A stretch of 64,000 bases of DNA, from contig NZ_AOMD01000015.1 of the NCBI RefSeq assembly GCF_000336915.1, forward strand, positions 57,157 through 121,156. Direction: 5' to 3'. This DNA comes from Halococcus saccharolyticus DSM 5350. Lineage in GTDB: Archaea > Halobacteriota > Halobacteria > Halobacteriales > Halococcaceae. Below, piece by piece: positions 23,785-31,691 of the stretch. The notes below the pieces were generated by a model, which worked only from the letters and a program-made list of their open reading frames with translations, searched no databases and was not told the origin of the DNA. Every line of letters begins with the position of its first letter. Within the stretch, counting starts at the first letter, position 1. A program made the position numbers and the translations under genes.

Positions 23785-26100
23785 ATGGAAGTCACTCGAA
23801 AGACGCTGGCAAAGCTCCTCGTAGTGGCCTTCGTCTTCAACCTGATCGTCATGGGTGCAGGGGCGTATCTCACCTACCAACAGTCACCCGACCGCCCCGA
23901 GCGGATCGTCGGTCCGAACAGTGACACGCTCACGACAAACGAACAGATCGTGAGCGGCAAGGCCGTCTTCCAGCAGAACGGTCTCATGAATCACGGGTCG
24001 ATACTGGGCAACGGCGCGTACTTTGGAGCCGACTACACCGCTGATGCGCTCGACCGACTCGTGACAAACATGCGCGAGTATGTCGCCCGCGAGCGCTACG
24101 GGACTCCCTACGCGAATCTCGATGAGGCACAGGAAGCGGGCGTGAAGACGGTCGTCGAGCGGCAACTCAGCGACAACACCATCGACGACACCATCGAACT
24201 CGGTGCGGCTGAGGCATACGCCTACCAGCAAGTCCGCGAGGCATACGTCGAGCGTTACTACGGCGGTGCACCCGAACACGGTATTCCGTCGGGGTTCGTC
24301 TCGTCGCCGGAGGATGCACGCCGATTCGCGGATTTCGCCCTCTGGACGTCGCTGTTCTCCGCGAGCGAGCGTCCCGGTTCCGAGAATTCCTACACCAACG
24401 AGTGGCCGTTCAACGCCGGTGCGGGTAACGATGCCCCCGCCTCGGCGATGCTCTGGAGCGTATTTGCGATGGTGATACTCGTCCTCGGCGGCGGGGCGGG
24501 CATCTGGCTCTACAAGTCCATCCAACTCTCCGAACCGGAAAGCGAGGGTATCGATATTCCCGACCCCGAGGAGGTCACGCTCTCGCCAAGTCAGTTCGCC
24601 GCCGTCCGGTTCGTCCCGGTCGCGGCCGCCCTGTTTCTCGTCCAAACGCTGCTGGGCGGGCTGATGGCCCATTACTACATCGAACGCGAGGGATTCTACG
24701 GCATCGCGCAAGCGCTCGGCATCGACGCGATGGCGACGCTCCCGTTCGCCATCACAAAGGCGTGGCACATCGATCTCGCGGTGCTGTGGATCGCGACGCT
24801 CTGGCTCGGTATCGGACTGTTCCTCCCGCCGCTGCTCACCGGCTACGAGCCCGATAACCAGAAGACGCTCATCCACGTCCTGCTGGGCGCGCTGTTTGTC
24901 GTGGTTGTTGGGGGATTGGTCGGCATCTGGCTCGGCGCACAGGGCTACATCGACGGCTCGCTCTGGTGGCTCCTCGGCAACGAGGGACTCGAATATCTCG
25001 AAGTCGGTCGGGTCTGGCAGGTCGGTCTCCTCGTGGGCTTTGCGCTCTGGACTGCCCTCGTCGCCCGTGGATTTAAACCGCTTCTCGACCGGGAGAGTCG
25101 CTACGGACTCGCCCACATGATCATCTACGCCGGCGGGTCGATTGGGCTGTTGTTCACCGCGAGTATGCTGTACACGCCGAAGACGAGCATCGTCGTGACG
25201 GAGTTCTGGCGGTGGTGGGTCGTCCACATGTGGGTTGAGGGGGCCTTCGAATTCTTCGTCGTCGCCGTCACGGGCATCGCCCTTGTCGCGATGAACCTTC
25301 TCTCACGCCGGAGCGCGGAGAAAGCCGTCATCCTCGAAGCACTGCTGGTGATGGGAGCGGGCGTCATCGGCGTCTCACACCACTACTGGTGGATCGGGCT
25401 GCCCGAATACTGGGTCCCCATCGGGAGCCTCTTCTCGACGCTGGAGTTCATTCCACTGGTGTTCATCCTTTTCGAAGCTATCAACCAGTATCGCGCGTAC
25501 ATGAGCGCCGGCGAGCGGTTCCCGTACAAACTGCCGTTCATGTTCATCATCGCGTCGGGGATATGGAACTTCGTCGGTGCGGGTGCGCTCGGCTTCTTCA
25601 TCAACCTCCCGATAATCAACTACTACGAACACGGGACGTTCCTGACGGTGGGCCACGCCCACGCCTCGATGTTCGGGGCTTTTGGCTTCCTCGCGCTCGG
25701 GATGGCGACGTATCTGCTGCGCTTTACCACCAAACCCGGCGCGTGGGACCCGACGAATCTGAAACGCGCGTTCTGGTTGCTGAATGCCGGTCTCGCGTGG
25801 ATGGTATTCGTCGGCGACATCCCGATCGGCTTCCTTCAGCTGGAGACCGTTTTCACGCAGGGGTACGACGCCGGCCGCTCGCTCGCGTTCTACAACCGCG
25901 GTCTCGTCCAGGACCTGTTCTGGGCGCGGCTTCCCGGTGACATCCTCATCATCCTCGGTGCTGCAGTATTCGGTTACGATGTGGTGAGAAAACGATTCGT
26001 TCGCCGCGAAGAGACGGCAACCACGTCTGGCGGGACGATCATCTCACGGCGCGTGCTCGGTGAGGAGGCAGACAGCAGACGGAGCCCCGACGACGACTGA
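23785..26100 (+). CDS. norB: Quinol-dependent nitric oxide reductase (qNOR)
   Basis: This 771-residue membrane enzyme reduces two NO to N2O with electrons from quinol. An N-terminal helix is followed by a periplasm-like domain of about 190 residues (SGKAVFQQNGLMNHGSILG) that in qNOR replaces cytochrome c, then 12 or so helices with heme b, b3 and FeB ligands: VVHMWVEGAFEFF, SHHYWWIGLPEYW at about 531, and GHAHASMFGAFGF at about 623. A single long polypeptide distinguishes it from cNOR. It stands alone on its strand, with a TATA at leaderless distance and a palindrome upstream. High-confidence assignment. Confidence 0.95.
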   Translation: MEVTRKTLAKLLVVAFVFNLIVMGAGAYLTYQQSPDRPERIVGPNSDTLTTNEQIVSGKAVFQQNGLMNHGSILGNGAYFGADYTADALDRLVTNMREYVARERYGTPYANLDEAQEAGVKTVVERQLSDNTIDDTIELGAAEAYAYQQVREAYVERYYGGAPEHGIPSGFVSSPEDARRFADFALWTSLFSASERPGSENSYTNEWPFNAGAGNDAPASAMLWSVFAMVILVLGGGAGIWLYKSIQLSEPESEGIDIPDPEEVTLSPSQFAAVRFVPVAAALFLVQTLLGGLMAHYYIEREGFYGIAQALGIDAMATLPFAITKAWHIDLAVLWIATLWLGIGLFLPPLLTGYEPDNQKTLIHVLLGALFVVVVGGLVGIWLGAQGYIDGSLWWLLGNEGLEYLEVGRVWQVGLLVGFALWTALVARGFKPLLDRESRYGLAHMIIYAGGSIGLLFTASMLYTPKTSIVVTEFWRWWVVHMWVEGAFEFFVVAVTGIALVAMNLLSRRSAEKAVILEALLVMGAGVIGVSHHYWWIGLPEYWVPIGSLFSTLEFIPLVFILFEAINQYRAYMSAGERFPYKLPFMFIIASGIWNFVGAGALGFFINLPIINYYEHGTFLTVGHAHASMFGAFGFLALGMATYLLRFTTKPGAWDPTNLKRAFWLLNAGLAWMVFVGDIPIGFLQLETVFTQGYDAGRSLAFYNRGLVQDLFWARLPGDILIILGAAVFGYDVVRKRFVRREETATTSGGTIISRRVLGEEADSRRSPDDD

Positions 26101-26207
26101 GCACCGCCTCATTCGTTGGCATCGCGAGAGGATCGAACGTCAGAAGACGACTGCCAAACGTCCGTTCGAGAGGGTGAGTGCTGATAGTCGAAACAAATCC
26201 GAATCGA

Positions 26208-27227
26208 TCAGGCCGATTCTTCACCGCTCCACGGACCGGTCGCCGTTTCGTTGTGAAGCTTGATGCCCTGGTGGAGGACCCCACCGAGAACGGCAGCACC
26301 ACCACTCGCTACCACGAGCCCCGTCGGTCCGAGCCCGGGCACGACGCCTCGTCCGACGATGACCGCTCCGCGCATCCCACGGTCGCTATGTGAAACGCAC
26401 TCGTATTTGCTGAGGCCATCACCGCCGAATTTCATCGCGAACTGATGGCCCGCCGTCGCTACCTTCTCACTCTGATACTGTCCGTTCGTGTCGACGACAT
26501 CGTGCGGGCCGGTATCCGTGACCCACTCCCAGATGACGGTCGTCCCGGGATCGACGTGAATCGCGGGTGGGTCGAACGCGTACGGACCACCGTTGCCCTC
26601 TACACCGACTTTCACACTGACCACGTCGTTTCCAGTCCGATCGACCACTCCCTCGTAGTTGCCCGTGTTCGAGAGCCAGCCATCGAACGACCGAGGCGTA
26701 TCGCTGGCTCCGGTTGCGGACGCGTTGGCTCCGCCGCCGTCGCTGTCGGCTCCAGCACCGCCGCTAAGTGACGCGGTGGCGTCACCGACGACGACAGCTC
26801 CTTTCATTCCCATCGCCTTGTGCGGCGCACAGTAGTATCGGTACATCCCCGAACTATCGAAGGAGTGTTCGAACGTGGTTCCCTGCTCGCTGTGCATCTC
26901 GCTCTCGAAGCCGCCCTCCTGCGCCACGACGTTGTGACTCCCGCCCTTTCCGTTCCACTTCCAGACGACAGTAGCTCCGGCGTCAACCCGCACCGCAGCG
27001 GGACCGAACCCGAAATTACCGTCGTTACCCTTCGTGCCGACGGTAATTTCTACCGTCGACTGCCCGCGCTGATCAACGATCTCGTTCGCATTTGAGACGT
27101 TCTCGAACCAAGCCCCGAGGCCACCCTCCTGTGCAGCAGCTGGTTCGGCGAGCGCCCCAACGCCGATGGCCGTCCCCGCAAGAGCGCCGAGGAACGTCCG
27201 CCGACTCGTAGTTTTGGTAGTTGTCAT
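26208..27227 (-). CDS. Tandem two-domain halocyanin
   Basis: This 339-residue protein has a Tat signal (SRRTFLGALAG), then two plastocyanin-like domains of about 105 residues at 40-150 and 185-290. The first has GSHNVV, YYCAPH and AMGMKG; the second has GPHDVV, YECVSHSD and RGMRG, so both copper sites look complete. A Ser/Gly/Ala linker separates them and a hydrophobic stretch follows (GLVVASGGAAVLGGVL), perhaps an anchor. It begins 15 bases after nirK, so the pair is an operon, and it is likely the electron donor to nitrite reductase. Two coppers in series are unusual compared with single-domain halocyanins. Confidence 0.9.
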   Translation of the reverse strand: MTTTKTTSRRTFLGALAGTAIGVGALAEPAAAQEGGLGAWFENVSNANEIVDQRGQSTVEITVGTKGNDGNFGFGPAAVRVDAGATVVWKWNGKGGSHNVVAQEGGFESEMHSEQGTTFEHSFDSSGMYRYYCAPHKAMGMKGAVVVGDATASLSGGAGADSDGGGANASATGASDTPRSFDGWLSNTGNYEGVVDRTGNDVVSVKVGVEGNGGPYAFDPPAIHVDPGTTVIWEWVTDTGPHDVVDTNGQYQSEKVATAGHQFAMKFGGDGLSKYECVSHSDRGMRGAVIVGRGVVPGLGPTGLVVASGGAAVLGGVLHQGIKLHNETATGPWSGEESA

Positions 27228-27242
27228 CGTTCTCTACGGGGG

Positions 27243-28343
27243 TCAGTATTGCGGCCCCTCCTCGTCTCTCCCCTTGGCCTTGTTCGGTGAAGGATCGAAA
27301 ATCTCCGGTCGCTCGGGGCCAGTCACGTCGATCTCGGCGAGCAACCCTCGCCGCGTCACACGCGTGAGCGCGTGATCGACGAGTTTGATGCGCGAGGGGA
27401 CTGGCAGGTCCATCTCGCCGACCATGCAGCTTCCCGGCGGCACCTTCATCGTCTGAACGTATTTTTCGGGTTGGCCGGCGAGTGCGCCGTCGCGCCACGC
27501 CCGCGTCCAGACGTTGCCGATCGGGTGGAAGTTCGAGGAGACGTTCGGTCCACCGGTGACCAAGAACACCCGTACGGTTTCGCCGGTTTCCGCCTTCATG
27601 GTGCCGTACCGATCGGGCGTGTACGGGTATTTCTCGCCGTTGAACAGCACGTACGTCGGTTCCTCGTTCAGCATCGCCTCCGCGTCGAAGCTGTGGTGGC
27701 CCTGCTTGCCGACCGGCTTGTTGGTGTAGGCCTCGTGCTGGCCGAGATAGAACTCGCGGTCGACCGGGGGCAGCCCCTCCTTGGGTTCGACGAGCACCAT
27801 CCCGAACATCCCCGTCGAGATGTGCTGGTCCATGTTCGGGACCGCACAGTGGTAGATGTACGCCCCCGGATACATGGCTTTGAACCGCTCGCTGTTGGCC
27901 TTCCCTGGGCCGGCAGTCGTGGCGACGCTTCCACCACCAGTACCGTAGATGGCGTGCATGTCGACGTTGTGCTGGCGTTTGTTCTCCGGAGCGTTCTCCA
28001 TCGTGAACGACACCGTGTCGCCCTCCCGGAGGCGGATCATCGGTCCCGGAACCCGCCCGTCGAAGGTCATGAAGTTGAACGTCACGCCCTCTTCGATCTC
28101 GGCGGTGACCTCCTTGGCCTCCAGGGTGATGTCGTGGTGTTTCGGTTCGTTCCGGTCGATCGGCTCCGGAACGTCAGTGGGATCAGCTGCTACTCGGTCC
28201 GCAGCTTTCTTCTGAGCCTGCTGGAGCGTCGTCGAGGGCTGGCCGACCGCTTCGGCTTCGAGGCCGGTCGTACAGCCGGCGACGGAGGTCGCACCCCCGA
28301 TGCCGAGCGCTCCCATCAACCGTCGTCGTGAGATCGGGAACAT
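27243..28343 (-). CDS. nirK: Copper-containing nitrite reductase
   Basis: This 366-residue protein reduces nitrite to NO. Signals: twin-arginine ISRRRLMGALGI with AGC near residue 24, so it is exported and perhaps lipid-anchored. Domain one has HNVDMHAIYGTGGG and YIYHCAVPNMDQHISTGM, providing type I ligands His, Cys, His, Met and part of the type II site. Domain two has YLGQHEAYT and SSNFHPIGNVWTRAW. ATG 28343 is preferred over 28430 because the Tat signal begins there and AAGGAGG lies eight bases before it, a rare strong Shine-Dalgarno for a haloarchaeon. The tandem halocyanin follows in the operon. Confidence 0.95.
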   Translation of the reverse strand: MFPISRRRLMGALGIGGATSVAGCTTGLEAEAVGQPSTTLQQAQKKAADRVAADPTDVPEPIDRNEPKHHDITLEAKEVTAEIEEGVTFNFMTFDGRVPGPMIRLREGDTVSFTMENAPENKRQHNVDMHAIYGTGGGSVATTAGPGKANSERFKAMYPGAYIYHCAVPNMDQHISTGMFGMVLVEPKEGLPPVDREFYLGQHEAYTNKPVGKQGHHSFDAEAMLNEEPTYVLFNGEKYPYTPDRYGTMKAETGETVRVFLVTGGPNVSSNFHPIGNVWTRAWRDGALAGQPEKYVQTMKVPPGSCMVGEMDLPVPSRIKLVDHALTRVTRRGLLAEIDVTGPERPEIFDPSPNKAKGRDEEGPQY

Positions 28344-28530
28344 GGTTGGTTCCTCCTTACAGGTGCTACTTCCGCTTCTCTCACCATCAACCGGGAAGGC
28401 GATTCTCACGCGGCTGAAACGCCCCCGCATATGTTCCCATTGATGTTTAAGAAGCGATTGCGAAGCAAGCTGTCAACGAGACCATCGGTGTAATTACGGT
28501 ACTTCGTTTCAGCAGATTGCGCCCAACCCA

Positions 28531-28538
28531 TTTAAATA
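28531..28538 (+). promoter_or_regulatory. TATA box TTTAAATA of the nuclease-like gene
   Basis: Sits 24-31 bases before ATG 28562, the standard distance for a leaderless haloarchaeal transcript, and decides the start in favour of 28562 over 28517. Confidence 0.6.
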
Positions 28539-28561
28539 TCGATTACGAATTCGAGAGCGTA

Positions 28562-29731
28562 ATGGACGCAGTAGGATATAGCCTCCAATATATCGACCAC
28601 GGAACGTTTGAACACATCTCGACCGCGTTCCTCGCTCACGAAGAACACGATATCCATCCAAGTGGAACCAGAGGAACCGACGGCGGCTGGGATGGGTTGC
28701 TCCGAATAGATGATGGCGTCGCGGCCTACAGCACGAAAGAAGAGTGGCGACCGAAACTCCGAAGCGACGCCGCCCGCGCAGAAGACCTCAAAGACGAGCT
28801 TGACGCCGACTTCGAGCTGTTCATCTATGTAACGAATGAGGAAGTCACCGGCAAGCAGGAGCTAGAGCTGAAAAGCGAAATCGAGGAGGAGCATGGTTGG
28901 AGTCTTCAAATCTATCACGCCGGCGACCTTCGACGGTTTCTCACGCTTGATCGTCCTGATCTCGGCGATCAGTATCTTCGAGTCCCCCTTGACGATTCAC
29001 AATCGCAGTGGAAACGAATCAACGAATTCGTCGATCAGCGACTCTCGTGTATCGCTGACCGTCGCGGTCCATACGATAACCTTCGTGACGGGCCAACTGT
29101 CGCTGTACATCTGGTCCCGAATCGATTTGATCGACGGCCGTATGAACGGGATCCGAACGACCTACCAACGATGTATCCATTCGGGAACGTTCAATATCGG
29201 AACGGCCCGCCGAGAAACGGGGTCAGCGGAAAACTGCGCTGGGCAGTGGGGAGGCCAGGAGAAGATCCACGTTGGGACTTGAGTGTGCTTAGCCGCTCCG
29301 GCTGGTATGAAGCAGTCTCGACCGAGATGTTCTCGGTCGATGATAATGGCAACCACTGGATCAACAACAAGACTCGTTTTCCCGACCATCTCGATACGCA
29401 AGTGGCTGGGACCTTTGCCCGTGGCCTGGCGACGCTGAAGGAACTGGATGCTACGACGCCCATCTTTGCTGCGGTGAGCCTACTTGATGCAGGAAAGTGC
29501 CACATGAAAGTCACGAAAACTCATACTACAGATTACGTCGATCCGTTCCCGAGCGATAAGTACAAGACCGGGTTGGAAGTCATCGAGTCGACAGATGTAG
29601 ATCCCGCCGATGCAGCACGTCCGCATCTGAACGAAATAATGAGAGAGGCCGGTAACTCACCGGGGTCGGAGAACTACTCGGACGACGAGTGGGTAGGCGA
29701 ACAGATCCTCGGTCGATCAAACACAGTCTGA
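28562..29731 (+). CDS. Hypothetical protein with possible PD-(D/E)XK nuclease-like N-terminus
   Basis: This 389-residue protein starts MDAVGYSLQYIDHGTFEHIS. Residues 15-80 contain E, then GTDGGWDGLLRIDDGVAAYS with TKEEWRPKL, an acidic residue plus D-x(n)-x-T-K arrangement that resembles restriction-endonuclease-like folds (Glu, Asp, Thr-Lys). LFIYVTNEEVTGKQELEL follows as in proteins of this kind that process foreign DNA. The C-terminal 250 residues are unrecognised. It is downstream of nirK in the opposite direction and upstream of a HEPN-like gene. The nuclease assignment is inference from the motif only. Confidence 0.5.
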   Translation: MDAVGYSLQYIDHGTFEHISTAFLAHEEHDIHPSGTRGTDGGWDGLLRIDDGVAAYSTKEEWRPKLRSDAARAEDLKDELDADFELFIYVTNEEVTGKQELELKSEIEEEHGWSLQIYHAGDLRRFLTLDRPDLGDQYLRVPLDDSQSQWKRINEFVDQRLSCIADRRGPYDNLRDGPTVAVHLVPNRFDRRPYERDPNDLPTMYPFGNVQYRNGPPRNGVSGKLRWAVGRPGEDPRWDLSVLSRSGWYEAVSTEMFSVDDNGNHWINNKTRFPDHLDTQVAGTFARGLATLKELDATTPIFAAVSLLDAGKCHMKVTKTHTTDYVDPFPSDKYKTGLEVIESTDVDPADAARPHLNEIMREAGNSPGSENYSDDEWVGEQILGRSNTV

Positions 29732-29858
29732 AAACTGTGCCAACCCAACCGCCCTGGTAGTTTGTGCGCTCGTGTTATTTGCTAGAATCCATAGTCAAGC
29801 AACTGCCATCTTCCGTCAGCTGTTTGACTTCGAATCTCGCGGTGAGATTTTCGACTGC

Positions 29859-30170
29859 CTATTTTTGAATGGTTGAGAGCGTATGCAGGTAGGACTCCGG
29901 ATACGCGCCACCTTCTGCGTCGCTATACTGTACGTTTCTGAGCACGTCACCAAGCTCCATCGTCACACGGTCGACCACTGTCTCACCGTTTGCGAGAAGA
30001 AAAGGTCGGTTGTGGACGAGATGCCCGTTCTCGTTCCACCCGCGAGAGCGGAACGCGAATGCGTTGGTTTCACCGTCAGCGAAATGCTGAACTCTGACCG
30101 TCCAATACTCACCTCAGCGCTCGATCGCTTCGGCTTTCAGCCGTCCACCCCCCGATCCGAGATTACCCAT
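29859..30170 (-). pseudogene. Small protein remnant interrupted by in-frame TGA
   Basis: On the minus strand an ATG at 30170 opens a 103-codon frame with one TGA at 30116-30114 (codon 19) and an end TAG at 29861. After the TGA the sequence is continuous and typical of an acidic haloarchaeal protein: HFADGETNAFAFRSRGW, NENGHLVHNRPFLLANG, RVTMELGDVLRNVQYSD and YPESYLHTLSTIQK. No family was recognised. The frame argues that the plus-strand extension of the next gene upstream of 30213 is not coding. Confidence 0.45.
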
Positions 30171-30212
30171 GCCGCGCTATACAAGTACTGCTGGCTACGA
30201 AACAAGATACTG

Positions 30213-31538
30213 ATGACCGAAACGAACGATGAGGATGAGCAGGATCAGGAAGACGATGAAATTGTATCTGCAGAAGACGCATTCTTCGTTGACCAAGATT
30301 TGCGTGAGGAGAACATCCAACGTGTCTCATTTGAGTATTGCGAGACTGCCAAGAGGGTGGGCCAACGCTACTGGAGAGGTGAAGAAGGGTTCGACATTTC
30401 CCACCTTACCGACGAGTTCGATCTCTCAGAAAGTGAGGTTCGCTCAGGTGCAAGCACCTACTATCTGATCTACGATGTTCCGCCACAAGATCTGGAGGGG
30501 GTTTCCGACGGTGCGTATTCAGTCATGGTCAAATATTTTCGAGATTTGCAATCGGTGGAGGAGCTCGCTGATGAGGAAGAGAGTGGTCTCGAAACTGTCC
30601 GCTGCCGAGTCAGAGAATACGTGGGCGGCGTACTGAAGCACACACGGCCTGAAGAGGTTGATCTAAACGAAGTCGACGAATTGCCACCGCCTCCTCGAAC
30701 ATTATCGGAGAGACTCAGCGGCGCGAGGGAGTTCAGGTCACCAGACGTGAGCGGCCTCCATTCAGCTATGGAGACCGCAACATCCGTAATGGAGACCGCG
30801 GAATCCGTAGCCAGAGCTACTAGAACCTCAGACGCCATGGCGAGGGCGAGAAGATCCACTCAATTTCTACAATCTGCCGAGTACCGAAACGCTCTCCGAG
30901 GACTTCGGGTGCCTTCAAACGCGGTTAGGAACACTGCCGAACTTGGCGAAGCGGTCCGGCGGCTTAATCAGCGTATCTCTTTCCAGAACATTGGAAGACG
31001 CGCTCGTGAATACATCACACGGGCCATTTTGGAAGGCATCACGAATTTCGACAGTCCAGCAGATTACGACCCAGATTCGGTCGAGGTGAACCCGTTCGTA
31101 AAGGATCACGGACTCGATGAATTGAACACCTTCTGTGACGTTATTGAGGAGGAAGCGGACGACGAGTTAGATGCGTATTTGGATCGAACACTCACCGGAA
31201 TGGCGGCCTACGAGCAGGGTGACTATATCACTGCAACGTTCCTCTTCATAAGCGTTCAGGATGGTCTGATGGCAGCTCTTTGCCAGTGGGAGCATGGACC
31301 TCCAAGTGATGGCTACTACAGAGCTGACGAGAAACGAGAGACACTTCAGGAAGTGTCTACCGGGTACTACGGTATAGAGGAGCATCAACTGGTGGGAATT
31401 TTGGGAGGTTTCTACGACCATCGGAACGCGATCATGCATGGTGATCCAGTAGCGTATTTTGACGAGAATATCGCAACGATAGCGCTGCTGTTTCTCGTGA
31501 TGACCTACGAGGCAGTACTCAACTACCGAAACGGGTAG
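30213..31538 (+). CDS. Hypothetical protein with C-terminal HEPN-like motif
   Basis: This 441-residue, acidic, helical protein starts MTETNDEDEQDQEDDE. The centre has an HTH-like segment (HLTDEFDLSESEVRSGASTY), a proline-rich linker and a long Ala/Arg/Thr-rich helical region (METATSVMETAESVARATRT). Near the C-terminus GFYDHRNAIMHGDPVAYF contains R-N-x3-H, the R-x4-H motif of HEPN ribonuclease domains. HEPN proteins are common in toxin-antitoxin and defence systems. The ATG at 30213 is chosen because a TATA-like GCTATACAA lies about 30 bases before it and the upstream extension has non-halophile composition and overlaps an antisense frame. Function is unproven. Confidence 0.55.
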   Translation: MTETNDEDEQDQEDDEIVSAEDAFFVDQDLREENIQRVSFEYCETAKRVGQRYWRGEEGFDISHLTDEFDLSESEVRSGASTYYLIYDVPPQDLEGVSDGAYSVMVKYFRDLQSVEELADEEESGLETVRCRVREYVGGVLKHTRPEEVDLNEVDELPPPPRTLSERLSGAREFRSPDVSGLHSAMETATSVMETAESVARATRTSDAMARARRSTQFLQSAEYRNALRGLRVPSNAVRNTAELGEAVRRLNQRISFQNIGRRAREYITRAILEGITNFDSPADYDPDSVEVNPFVKDHGLDELNTFCDVIEEEADDELDAYLDRTLTGMAAYEQGDYITATFLFISVQDGLMAALCQWEHGPPSDGYYRADEKRETLQEVSTGYYGIEEHQLVGILGGFYDHRNAIMHGDPVAYFDENIATIALLFLVMTYEAVLNYRNG

Positions 31539-31655
31539 TCGTGTGTCGAGATTGTCGACGAGGAATGTGCTCTTGATGAGATTCTTGATCCCCTGCCGAA
31601 ATCGTTCGGAGAGTGCCTGATGTGAAATGCAATTGCGAGCTTCTCGGACAAATTC

Positions 31656-31663
31656 TATAAATA
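31656..31663 (+). promoter_or_regulatory. TATA box TATAAATA of the sensor kinase
   Basis: Perfect archaeal TATA element 29-36 bases before ATG 31692, implying a leaderless transcript. Confidence 0.6.
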
Positions 31664-31691
31664 CCTTCTCTGAGACGACCACGCAAGTCAC

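Noticed and set aside
28426..28437. CGCATATGTTCC upstream of nirK as a tenth regulon palindrome
   Set aside because: Both arms carry mismatches and it lies 82 bases before the start, downstream of the probable TATA. Kept out of the motif set although nirK would be an expected member.
29883..30212. A 110-residue N-terminal extension of the HEPN-like protein
   Set aside because: Cys- and Arg-rich composition unlike the acidic rest, overlap with an antisense coding-like frame, and a TATA placed for ATG 30213.
31550..31690. A minus-strand stretch (FVREARNCISHQALSERFRQ) behind the HEPN-like gene
   Set aside because: It looks partly coding but has no supported start, runs into the HEPN-like gene on one side and the kinase promoter on the other, and matches no family I know.
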